Positions 1-6,448 of a DNA stretch of 7,515 bases are shown in pieces (position 1 is the stretch's first letter; each line of letters begins with the position of its first letter). A program made the position numbers and the translations under genes. Source of the stretch: Vulcanimicrobiia bacterium (GTDB lineage: Bacteria; Eremiobacterota; Eremiobacteria; Baltobacterales; Baltobacteraceae); NCBI GenBank assembly GCA_024281135.1, contig JAMXLG010000126.1, forward strand, positions 1 through 7,515, read 5' to 3'. The notes beneath the pieces are model-generated. The model worked only from the letters and a program-made list of their open reading frames with translations, was not told the DNA's origin and did not search any database.

Positions 1-475
1 CGCGCCGGCATATCCCACGAACGGATACGACCCACGCCGCGCGATCATCCAAGGCTACGATCGTACGCGCCATTATTCTCCGCTACCGGCGGCGCGCAAA
101 CCTCAATCGCAGAACGAGACTGAAACCACTGCCGGAACCGTCTTCGCCGCCGCCGTGAACGATGAACGAAGCTGGTCCGAGACCGCCGAATTCGTGCGCC
201 GGTATCTTCAGGCGTTCGATGCAGGCTCCGATGTAACGTTGATGATTGCGACGAGCGGCGAGCCGGGTGCGGAGTTGATAGGGCGGCGCGTAATGCGGCT
301 CCTGGAGAAGCTGCGCATTCCCGAGGAGCGCTGTGCTGATGTCGCGATCAGCGACGAGGACGATCTCGCGGCGTGGCGCGCAAATATCGCGACATCGCAC
401 ACGATCGACGCATTAGATATTGACGATCGCAGTCCGAGCGCGCTGCGCCGTTTGGTGGAGGTTGCTCGCGCGTGA
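1..475 (+). CDS. Glycosyltransferase-like protein, C-terminal part (5' end outside window)
   Basis: The reading frame is open from base 2 to the TGA at 473-475 and encodes 157 residues. A GTG at 155 could start a 106-residue protein, but the frame upstream of it has no stop and no clear ribosome binding site precedes it, so I read this as the end of a longer gene. The first 50 residues are a Pro/Tyr/Arg-rich linker. From about window residue 48 a Rossmann-like segment follows: a strand (VFAAAVND), a helix with FVRRYLQAF, a strand (VTLMIAT), then a long helix and VADVAIS-like strand. This helix-strand pattern, with 'YLxAF' before 'DVTLxI', resembles the nucleotide-sugar-binding half of GT-B glycosyltransferases in multi-domain glycan-island proteins. 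The stop overlaps the next start as GTGA, implying translational coupling. The family call is inferred from fold pattern only; the sugar and acceptor are unknown. Confidence 0.55.
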   Translation, partial: APAYPTNGYDPRRAIIQGYDRTRHYSPLPAARKPQSQNETETTAGTVFAAAVNDERSWSETAEFVRRYLQAFDAGSDVTLMIATSGEPGAELIGRRVMRLLEKLRIPEERCADVAISDEDDLAAWRANIATSHTIDALDIDDRSPSALRRLVEVARA

Positions 476-2424
476 GGCTACACGAACACATCCCATTACT
501 CTGGCCGAGGTATGACGACGCCTTCGTTGAGCGGTTGCTTCGCGTGGAGCATCTCGTGGCGGTGCGCATGGAGCCGGTGTACTCGATGCGCTTCGAAGCG
601 TTTCTCGACGCAATCTTCGAGTCAAACGGCGAATGGTTGATCGTTCCGATGCTGCGCGTTGACGGAGTCTCGATCATGGTGCCCGAGAATCCGCCGATCA
701 CGTGGCCTGCGATCTACGAACGTTTTGCCGGGCCGCAAACGGATGCGATCGACGCGGAAATTGTGCCGTGGCTGCGGAGCGTGGCTGCAGGACGACTCGT
801 CAACGACGAGCACGTTCGATTCTTTCGCGACGAACCGCAGTTGATCGAGACGTACGAGCACGCGCGTGCGCAACGGTTGCTCGGTGCTGCTCCCTATCCC
901 GAGGTAATGCGTAGCGCGGCCGGTGCTGTGTATGCATTGCGCTTTGCTCGTGCTGGCCATGTCGCACTGCGTGGCGTTGATGCTGCGAATGCCGCGGCTG
1001 TGCTCTCGCCGGTAGCCTCGTCGATTGACGCTGACCTGAGCGATATCGGTTCGAGGTGGTTCTCAGGCGTTCGTACGAATGCTGTCGACGATCGAACGCA
1101 GTACGCGTGTTACGTCGGCCCGCGCGAAGCAGCCGTCACCGCGGGGTATTCGGTGTTTGATGGCGCTGCGGAAGGAGACGAACGGCATGTGTCGCTTGCC
1201 GAGCCGATGCCGACCGATGTAACGATCTCGTTCGACCTCGAAGATGCACCACCGGCGCGGCGCTTTGCCGTGACGGAACGTGCGCTCGAGCTTCGGTGCG
1301 CGCCGTTCTCCGCGCCCCCCGTGGCCGGCGGATCATCCGGATCGATTGCCCTCGTCGTGCGTGACGACGCAGCGCGCTTTTCCGATGCAGATCTCGATGG
1401 GGCGAACGCGCTTGCGGAGCGCTTGCAGGCCGAGGGCTTCGATGCTTGCGTCACGATTGCAGCGAAGGTCGACATCGCAAAAACGGACATTATTCATGTC
1501 TTCGATCTGCGGCACGGCGCGAGTCTCGTCGAGTTGCTTCGTGATGCGGAAGCGGCGAGCGTTCCGGTCGTCGTCACGCCGTACGCGGACGACCGGCGTA
1601 ACGAAGCTGTGTCCGGTTCATCCGGCGCGCTTTTGATTCCGCGCGTCTCGAGCGACACGATCGCGTTCTACGATTTCGTCGAAGCGTTCGCGGCGCGCAA
1701 AATCTCGAACCTCAGCGAAGCGCCGTGGTACAACGACGCGTCAGATACGCTGATGCGTCGCGCGGCAGCGGCGCACGTAGCTGCTCCGGCTGAAGCCGAC
1801 TTCTTACGCGAACGCTTCGGTTATGGGTGCCCGACGATCGTTCAGCCGGCGGTCGTGGACCTCACGGCGCCGGACCCGCGAATCGGGTCGCTCGCCGGAC
1901 CGGACGACTTCATCTTGATGCACGCGCCCATCGAACCGCGATGCAATCAGGTGTTCGCGGCACTCGCTGCGTCGCGTTTGCGGATTCCGCTGGTACTGCT
2001 CGGACCGGTCGCAGACATCGAGTACTATCGCTATCTCAATGAAATCGCGGGCCCGTGGGTTACTCAGCTGCGTGACGCTGACCTTAGTGCGGCCGAAATT
2101 GCCGCACTGTATGGACGCGCTCGCGTGATCGCCGACGTCTCGTGGTCGGCCCGCGGACTTCACCGTCTTGCTCGCGGTGCTGCTTTAGGCGCTGCCGTCG
2201 TTGCGCCTATTACCGGCTACGCCCAGGACGTTTGGGGTCCTCACGCTCAGTTCGCTGATCCGGGCGCGTTCCAATCGATCGTCGCGGCCTTCGATGCAGC
2301 ATGGCAGCTGCCGTCCACGGAACGAGCCGAGCTCATCGCCCGAACAGCCATGCACGCAGACCCGTTCACGTCCCTCGTCGCGGCCGTTTCCATGTACCAG
2401 CGCGCAAGCTCCGTCCCGGCATAG
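472..2424 (+). CDS. GT4-like (GT-B fold) glycosyltransferase with novel N-terminal half
   Basis: This is a 650-residue cytosolic protein with no signal peptide or membrane segment. The GTG start at 472 overlaps the preceding stop. Residues 1-280 match no family I recognise. Residues 290-400 look like the N-terminal Rossmann domain of a GT-B enzyme, including 'DIIHVFDLRHG' followed by 'VPVVVTPY', a pattern common in GT4-type enzymes. Residues 475-620 form the second Rossmann domain: 'FILMHAPIEPRCN', 'IPLVLLGPV', the helix 'LSAAEIAALYGRARVIAD', then 'SWSARGLHRLARGAALGAAVVAP', here split across residues 557-578 and equivalent to the donor-binding segment of GT4 enzymes. At the two catalytic-motif positions (EX7E) I see Ala560 and Arg568 instead of Glu, so activity is uncertain: it may be a diverged transferase or a pseudoenzyme partner of the upstream protein. 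It lies directly before the flagellar cap operon, which suggests flagellin or surface glycan modification, but this is context only. Confidence 0.65.
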   Translation: MRLHEHIPLLWPRYDDAFVERLLRVEHLVAVRMEPVYSMRFEAFLDAIFESNGEWLIVPMLRVDGVSIMVPENPPITWPAIYERFAGPQTDAIDAEIVPWLRSVAAGRLVNDEHVRFFRDEPQLIETYEHARAQRLLGAAPYPEVMRSAAGAVYALRFARAGHVALRGVDAANAAAVLSPVASSIDADLSDIGSRWFSGVRTNAVDDRTQYACYVGPREAAVTAGYSVFDGAAEGDERHVSLAEPMPTDVTISFDLEDAPPARRFAVTERALELRCAPFSAPPVAGGSSGSIALVVRDDAARFSDADLDGANALAERLQAEGFDACVTIAAKVDIAKTDIIHVFDLRHGASLVELLRDAEAASVPVVVTPYADDRRNEAVSGSSGALLIPRVSSDTIAFYDFVEAFAARKISNLSEAPWYNDASDTLMRRAAAAHVAAPAEADFLRERFGYGCPTIVQPAVVDLTAPDPRIGSLAGPDDFILMHAPIEPRCNQVFAALAASRLRIPLVLLGPVADIEYYRYLNEIAGPWVTQLRDADLSAAEIAALYGRARVIADVSWSARGLHRLARGAALGAAVVAPITGYAQDVWGPHAQFADPGAFQSIVAAFDAAWQLPSTERAELIARTAMHADPFTSLVAAVSMYQRASSVPA

Positions 2425-2439
2425 TGGCTATAAACCGTA

Positions 2440-2473
2440 GCCCCTAAACTCGTGGTCAAAAGGGGCCGATTTT
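2440..2473 (+). terminator. Possible weak intrinsic terminator (GC dyad plus T run)
   Basis: GCCCCT at 2440-2445 pairs with AGGGGC at 2461-2466 across a 15-base loop, and a TTTT run follows at 2470-2473. It lies 15 bases after the stop of the glycosyltransferase gene, where a terminator is expected. The stem has only 6 pairs, the loop is large and three bases separate the stem from the T run, so termination would be weak. The same bases contain the flagellar promoter, so the dyad could be coincidental. Confidence 0.3.
2445..2472 (+). promoter_or_regulatory. Sigma-28 (FliA/SigD) type promoter of the flaG-fliD-fliS-fliT operon
   Basis: TAAA at 2445-2448 is followed after 16 bases by GCCGATTT at 2465-2472. 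The flagellar sigma factor consensus is TAAA, about 15 bases, then GCCGATAA (E. coli) or GCCGATAT (B. subtilis), so the first element is perfect and six or seven of eight -10 bases match. It is in the only real gap on this strand and would start transcription near 2478-2480, giving a short leader of about 26 bases holding the flaG ribosome binding site. In B. subtilis the equivalent operon is transcribed by SigD, which agrees. The match was made by eye. Confidence 0.65.
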
Positions 2474-2490
2474 AAGATGAGACGGACCCG

Positions 2491-2496
2491 AAGGAG
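2491..2496 (+). promoter_or_regulatory. Ribosome binding site of flaG
   Basis: AAGGAG lies nine bases before the ATG at 2506, a strong Shine-Dalgarno match at good spacing. It fixes the flaG start and rules out the overlapping reading frame that begins at 2477. Confidence 0.8.
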
Positions 2497-2505
2497 ATCG
2501 AGTAC

Positions 2506-2868
2506 ATGGACGTTCAACCCGCTCCCGCCGTGGAAGCCTCCGTCGGCATTGCGAACACGCAGCCGGCGGCCAATACGAGCGCTGCGCCCGGCGTTCAACT
2601 TCCTGTTGATAAAACGCAGTCGGACAGTACACCGCAGCAGCCGGAGCAGGGCGGTCTCGCACCTGCTATTGCGAAGCTCTTCAATGACGCGATTTCGCAG
2701 CCGGTTGAGTTGAGGGTTTCCTATCGAGTAGAAGGCACCGATCTTGTCACCGTCTTCACCGACCCGACTACCGGCAAAGAGGTCACGCAGGTTCCTTCGG
2801 AAGCACTGCTCGATCTCGCAAAGTTTTTCGATCAGCAGTCCGGCGTGACGTTCGATAAGAACGCTTAA
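2506..2868 (+). CDS. flaG: Flagellar protein FlaG
   Basis: This 120-residue protein has the normal size for FlaG. Residues 1-50 are a low-complexity Pro/Ala/Gln linker; residues 65-120 are the FlaG domain, a beta hairpin (VELRVSYRVEGTDLVTVFTD, residues 67-86) followed by TTGKEVTQVP, then the helix SEALLDLAKFFDQQSG and the terminal FDKNA. The order 'V-x-V-D/T-x-x-TG-x-x-x-x-x-IP/VP-x-E-x-L' is the family signature. FlaG is a small soluble protein coded beside fliD in many bacteria; loss affects filament length or assembly, but its biochemical role is not settled. It is the first gene after the sigma-28-type promoter, with AAGGAG nine bases before its ATG. The stop is 11 bases before the fliD start, so the two are certainly co-transcribed. 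Confidence 0.87.
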   Translation: MDVQPAPAVEASVGIANTQPAANTSAAPGVQLPVDKTQSDSTPQQPEQGGLAPAIAKLFNDAISQPVELRVSYRVEGTDLVTVFTDPTTGKEVTQVPSEALLDLAKFFDQQSGVTFDKNA

Positions 2869-2874
2869 AAGGAG
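2869..2874 (+). promoter_or_regulatory. Ribosome binding site of fliD
   Basis: AAGGAG, immediately after the flaG stop, ends five bases before the GTG at 2880. It supports the GTG as the true start; no in-frame ATG follows near the conserved N-terminal FliD region. Confidence 0.7.
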
Positions 2875-2879
2875 TTAGT

Positions 2880-4853
2880 GTGTCCTCTTCGAGTGTCCCC
2901 GGAACCAACGTTCCTCCGGTTTCCTTTCCCGGCATCGCGTCCGGTATCGACTATAACGCGATCATCCAAAAGCTCACGTCGCTCACGTTACAACAGAACG
3001 TTTCACTGAACGCGCAAGTCGCGACGCTCAACGCTGCGAACACCGAGCTGATCAAGATCAACAACTTGCTCAACTGCGTGCAGTCCGCGCTCGGCGGGCT
3101 TGACGATCCGCAGCTCTTTAATTCGTGGCTCGCAACGTCGAGCAACACGGTCGAAGGCAACGCGAGCGCTATCAGTGGAGCTACGCCGATCGCCGGTACG
3201 TACACGATTACCGGACAGACACAAGCGACTGCGACAACGATTACTAACAATGCGGCCGCCGGTCACGGTATTGCGGATGGTGGCTCGGATTCGCTGCCAC
3301 TGGCAAAGTCTTATGCTGCGGTAACGCCCTCAAACGGCAATAGCATCAGCGGAAATGGGACCCTGACAATTCAGGGGTACCAGTTCACGTATAACGTTAA
3401 CGTGGATTCGGTCAACAGCATCATCACGAAGCTTAACAGCCAAGTGAAGACCGTCGACCCGGGATTCAGCGCGAGCTACAATGCGGCGACCGGACAAGTG
3501 ACGTTCTCGTCGACGGACAAACCTATCACGCTAGGTTCGCCGAGTGATTCGGGAAATTTGCTGCAGGTTCTGAAACTCTCGACTGCCCAGATCAACAATA
3601 CGGGCACGAGTGGAACGGTCACGAGTACATCCAACATCGGCGGGATCAATCAGGCTGCCGCGTTCAATAGCTCTACGAACGCGGGCTATGTTACGCCAGT
3701 AACATCAGGATTCTTTACGATCAACGGCGTAGCCATCAACGTCTCCGCGAGCGGTGACAACACGGCCTCCGTTATCGCGCGCATCAATTCGAGTAACGCG
3801 GGCGTTGTTGCCAGTTATGATGCAACGACGAACAAAATTACCCTGACCGCGACAGCGACAGGGCCGCAGAACATCGTTGTCGGTGCGGCCGGCGACACGA
3901 GTAATTTCCTCACCGCCGCCGGGCTGACGAACGCTTCAGGTGCGACGACGGTCGTAGGAACGCAGGCGTCAGTTACGGTGCAGGGTCCTTCCGGCGTTTC
4001 GAACACGTATTACAGCAACTCGAATCAGGTTACGAACGCGATTCCAGGAGTGCAACTCACCGTCGGAAGCTTCACGACACCGTACACGGTGACGGTCTCC
4101 TCGGATCAGTCAAAACTCGTCAACGCGTTGAACACGTTCGTATCGGCCTACAACACGGCGATCACGGAGATCAACAACGCGACCATTGCGCCGGCCGTCG
4201 TTAGTCCGCAAGCCGGATCATCGACCACTCCCACGTCGGCGTCGGTCGGAGGAGGCGTTCTCTGGAATAGTGAGATTCAAAACGTCAAGGATCAACTGAC
4301 GAGTCTCGTAACCGGATTCTTCGGCAATGCAACGGGAAGCTATAATTCGCTTTCTGCGATCGGCTTGCAATTGACGGATTCGTTCACGACGCTTTCGACT
4401 GCATCCAACGGCGCGCAAACCTCGTCGACACAGCCGGTCAGTACGCAGCAGCTGCAAGGAACGGACGGAACGTTCCAGGCGCTCGACGTCTCAAAATTGC
4501 AAACCGCTCTCGCTGCGAATCCGACGCAAGTGCAGCAGATCTTCCAAGGAGCGACGGGCATCGACAACCAGCTCGGAAACTACTTGGGCTTAGTCACAGG
4601 CTTGCCGACTCTGTTAAACAGCGGCACGGTGGGATCGCTGCCGTTCGGCGGAACCGCGATCATTCAAGGCTTTGAAAATACAAATAACGATCAAATCACG
4701 ACGTTGACCGACCGAATACAACAAGTGACGGACAGCGCCAACATGCAGGCCGATCAATTGCGGCAAGAGTTTACTGCAACCGAAGGGCAGTTGGCCGTCT
4801 ATCAATCGCTCCAGCAGCAACTCTCTGGGTTCTTCAAAGGGAACGGCGGCTAA
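2880..4853 (+). CDS. fliD: Flagellar filament capping protein FliD (hook-associated protein 2)
   Basis: FliD is exported through the flagellar type III apparatus and forms the cap at the filament tip, where it guides flagellin polymerisation; in pathogens it can also act as an adhesin. The 657-residue protein is longer than the common 450-500. Residues 14-75 carry the conserved N-terminal FliD region (FPGIASGIDYNAIIQKLTSL, then a heptad-like helix), which lacks a cleaved signal as expected. Residues 158-235 and 276-348 are two related modules with the flagellin-IN pattern (strand, I/ING, INS, ASYNAATGQVTF or ASYDATTNKITL). From about residue 383 (AIPGVQLTV) the FliD C-terminal domain begins, including the helices around residues 457-490 and the LGTD-like QGTDGTF segment. 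Residues 600-650 are a Gln-rich coiled coil ending in FFKG, the polymerisation helix. The surface-exposed middle is rich in Ser, Thr, Asn and Ala. The gene starts with GTG behind AAGGAG and is followed six bases later by fliS, its usual partner. Confidence 0.93.
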   Translation: MSSSSVPGTNVPPVSFPGIASGIDYNAIIQKLTSLTLQQNVSLNAQVATLNAANTELIKINNLLNCVQSALGGLDDPQLFNSWLATSSNTVEGNASAISGATPIAGTYTITGQTQATATTITNNAAAGHGIADGGSDSLPLAKSYAAVTPSNGNSISGNGTLTIQGYQFTYNVNVDSVNSIITKLNSQVKTVDPGFSASYNAATGQVTFSSTDKPITLGSPSDSGNLLQVLKLSTAQINNTGTSGTVTSTSNIGGINQAAAFNSSTNAGYVTPVTSGFFTINGVAINVSASGDNTASVIARINSSNAGVVASYDATTNKITLTATATGPQNIVVGAAGDTSNFLTAAGLTNASGATTVVGTQASVTVQGPSGVSNTYYSNSNQVTNAIPGVQLTVGSFTTPYTVTVSSDQSKLVNALNTFVSAYNTAITEINNATIAPAVVSPQAGSSTTPTSASVGGGVLWNSEIQNVKDQLTSLVTGFFGNATGSYNSLSAIGLQLTDSFTTLSTASNGAQTSSTQPVSTQQLQGTDGTFQALDVSKLQTALAANPTQVQQIFQGATGIDNQLGNYLGLVTGLPTLLNSGTVGSLPFGGTAIIQGFENTNNDQITTLTDRIQQVTDSANMQADQLRQEFTATEGQLAVYQSLQQQLSGFFKGNGG

Positions 4854-4859
4854 CTCGTC

Positions 4860-5306
4860 ATGAAGGCATCGGCCGAACAGAAGTATCTCGAAACTTCGAT
4901 CGCGACCGCATCCAAGGAAGATCTGATCGTCAAGATTTTCGACGTCCTCATCATTGCTGCGCAACAAGCGCACGAGAAGCTGACGACCGAGCGCGACGAC
5001 ATTACGGGGATTCACAAAGCGTTGCTGCGTGCCCAGCGCGCTTGCAGTTTACTCATGGGCTCCCTCGATATGGAAATCGGCGGCGAGCTCTCAAGGAATC
5101 TCTTCCGGGTGTACGAGTTCTGGCATCACGAGCTCGTCATGGCGAACATGCAAAAAGACGCGACACGTGTTGAGCGGCTGCTGCCGTACTTCAGGGACTA
5201 TCGCGACACCTGGAACACTGCGGTAACGCAGTTCAAGGCGATGAAGAATGCCGCGACGCAGGCCCATTTGGGAGCCGAGGGCTCGAGCTTTGCAGCAGTC
5301 GGTTAA
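4860..5306 (+). CDS. fliS: Flagellar export chaperone FliS
   Basis: FliS is a small cytoplasmic four-helix protein that binds the C-terminal helices of flagellin, prevents premature polymerisation and delivers it to the export gate (FlhA). The 148-residue product is slightly long (family about 125-135). Family marks are Y10 with ETSIATASKEDLIVKIFDVL (residues 11-30), the A..AHEKL helix, RAQRACSLLMGSLDMEIGGE (residues 57-76, matching the 'L.LD...GGE' core), SRNLFRVYEFWHHELVMAN and a C-terminal helix with the final conserved W118. The extra length is a short tail after residue 130. The ATG is six bases after the fliD stop without a convincing Shine-Dalgarno sequence, suggesting translational coupling. 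It overlaps the following fliT-like gene. A flagellin gene is not in this window, so the client is encoded elsewhere. Confidence 0.88.
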   Translation: MKASAEQKYLETSIATASKEDLIVKIFDVLIIAAQQAHEKLTTERDDITGIHKALLRAQRACSLLMGSLDMEIGGELSRNLFRVYEFWHHELVMANMQKDATRVERLLPYFRDYRDTWNTAVTQFKAMKNAATQAHLGAEGSSFAAVG

Positions 5307-5688
5307 TCCGGGACAAGACGCCCTCGAAGCGGTCGCGCGCGATATCAACGAACTCGAGCGCCTCTGCCTTGAAATCGATGCTTCGATCAACGAACGCAAT
5401 TGGCACCGTTTGGGCGTAGCGCTCGCCGATTCACGGCGCGTGACACATTCGGTGCAAAACGCGATGGCGGAAGCGACCTCGTATCGTACCGCCGAGTTCG
5501 ATAAAGCTGCGTTTGCGCGGCTGCAGCAAATTTACGCGTATCGTCAAGAGCGCATGGTCCGGCTTCAAACGATCCACGACGATATCGGCGATCGCCTGCG
5601 CCAGCTCTCCCGTTGGAAGACCTACGCGCGCTCGATTACGATTGGCGAACCACCGCGGCGTTCCGCGGGTCTTGATAGTCGCCGCTAG
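5290..5688 (+). CDS. fliT: FliT-like flagellar chaperone (divergent)
   Basis: From the TTG at 5290 this is a 132-residue, almost entirely helical, charged protein of the size and composition of FliT, which binds FliD (and in enterobacteria also FlhDC) and helps its export. The visible pattern, a helix with DINELERLCLEI, then INERNWHRLGVALADSRRV, and two more helices around FDKAAFARLQQIYAYRQERM and LQTIHDDIGDRLRQL, resembles FliT helices ('dWd.l..L...R..l'). Identity rests largely on position after fliS. The start is uncertain: an in-frame ATG at 5248 adds 14 residues that are Arg-rich and lie entirely inside fliS, which looks like readthrough of that gene's other frame. GAGG at 5277-5280, nine bases before the TTG, supports the shorter form, overlapping fliS by 17 bases. 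The 3' end overlaps the converging glycosyltransferase gene by 53 bases. Confidence 0.6.
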   Translation: MQQSVNPGQDALEAVARDINELERLCLEIDASINERNWHRLGVALADSRRVTHSVQNAMAEATSYRTAEFDKAAFARLQQIYAYRQERMVRLQTIHDDIGDRLRQLSRWKTYARSITIGEPPRRSAGLDSRR

Positions 5689-6448
5689 GCCAAACGTACA
5701 CAATCTCGGCGCGTTCTTGTTGCTCCGAGCCGGGCGCGGCCGGCGTCTCGAGCGGCACTAACTGTTGCGTCCCATCCGCGACGACTGCAATGCGTGGGCG
5801 CGAAGTCGTGCTCGGGCTCTCCCATTCTTTCGGCGCCACGACGCCGCTCGCGCGATCGAAGTGCCCGCATCGAACGCCCGCGTGCAATATCACGCGCATT
5901 CCGTGTTCGCGCAAACGAGCGCAGAAGAGATAATCTTCGTTGCAAACGCGCACGCGCAAGGCGTCAGACTCGACGTAAACCTGCGCCGGGAAATACGGTT
6001 GCGACACGCTTTGCAACGCATCGAGCCGCAAGAGCACACAACCGAATCCAACGCCGTCTACATCGACGGGAGCATCGTTGAACGCCGGAATGTTTGCGCT
6101 CGTCGTGTTTTGCGGATCCCAGTGCTCGACAACCATCGGGCGAAATCCGTCTCGAGAATAATAGAGCGCACCCGCAAGTGCACAATCGGGAACGGTATCG
6201 AGAACGGTGCTCAATTTAGCGAGCGCGTCGGCCGGTAAGATCATGTCGTCGTCACACATCAAGAGACGATCGGCTCCGCGCTCGATGGCGCGGCGCACGA
6301 TCAGCTCGCGCTGCGCCGGAACATAGTTACCGGTAACGACGGCGCGATCGACTGACGAAACGGATGACGGAATCTCGAGCGCGGAGAGACTATCGATGAA
6401 CGGCTTCGTTGGTGACCCGCTGCTCGGAATACCGAAAAAGAGCCTCAC
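5636..6448 (-). CDS. GT-A fold glycosyltransferase (GT2-like), DDD motif
   Basis: The 270-residue product has the layout of a metal-dependent GT-A transferase. Residues 1-10 are the first strand (MRLFFGIPSS), residues 37-58 a helix with 'NYVPAQRELIVRRAIE', and residues 62-70 the strand with the sugar-nucleotide and metal site 'LLMCDDDMI' (D66-D67-D68). Then come ALAGALYYSRDGFRPMV (residues 90-106), VDGVGFGCVLLRLDAL (residues 130-145), the catalytic-base region NEDYLFCARLREHG (residues 170-183) and CGHFD (residues 194-198). This combination is typical of a family-2-like group that adds sugars to polysaccharide, lipid or protein; the exact donor and acceptor are not inferable. Residues 205-270 are a poorly conserved, probably flexible tail. 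It starts with GTG inside a GTGA overlap with the upstream minus-strand gene. Its last 17 codons run across the fliT stop. No signal peptide or membrane helix is seen. Confidence 0.78.
   Translation of the reverse strand: MRLFFGIPSSGSPTKPFIDSLSALEIPSSVSSVDRAVVTGNYVPAQRELIVRRAIERGADRLLMCDDDMILPADALAKLSTVLDTVPDCALAGALYYSRDGFRPMVVEHWDPQNTTSANIPAFNDAPVDVDGVGFGCVLLRLDALQSVSQPYFPAQVYVESDALRVRVCNEDYLFCARLREHGMRVILHAGVRCGHFDRASGVVAPKEWESPSTTSRPRIAVVADGTQQLVPLETPAAPGSEQQERAEIVYVWPSGDYQDPRNAAVVRQS
5653..5668. other. Perfect CCGCGG stem-loop in the convergent gene overlap
   Basis: CCGCGG at 5653-5658 and again at 5663-5668 are separated by four bases (CGTT) and can form a 6-bp GC hairpin on either strand. 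It lies inside the tail-to-tail overlap of the fliT-like gene and the GT-A gene, where a bidirectional transcription stop could act. There is no T run on either side, so it is not a standard intrinsic terminator, and in GC-rich DNA such a dyad can arise by chance. Confidence 0.25.

Noticed and set aside
155..475. Separate small gene starting at GTG 155
   Set aside because: The frame is open upstream to the window edge and no clear ribosome binding site precedes the GTG, so it is more likely the tail of a longer gene.
1329..1345. Short repeat-like GGATCATCCGGATC
   Set aside because: It is inside coding sequence, short and not repeated elsewhere; consistent with codon choice for Gly-Ser residues.
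1110..1490. 126-residue minus-strand reading frame within the GT4-like gene
   Set aside because: It is antisense to a well-supported gene, is Ser/Arg/Ala-rich without any domain pattern and has no ribosome binding site; such frames are common in GC-rich DNA.
3299..3316. TGGCA with TGCT, reminiscent of a sigma-54 promoter
   Set aside because: It is inside fliD, with no gene start downstream and a poor match.
5402..5416. TGGCAC-like sigma-54 -24 element
   Set aside because: The needed TTGCT-like second element is not at the right distance and the site lies inside the fliT-like gene.
5765..6238. 157-residue plus-strand reading frame opposite the GT-A gene
   Set aside because: The minus-strand frame carries a DDD motif, the NEDYLFC segment and CGHFD, all glycosyltransferase marks; the plus-strand product is Arg-rich and patternless.
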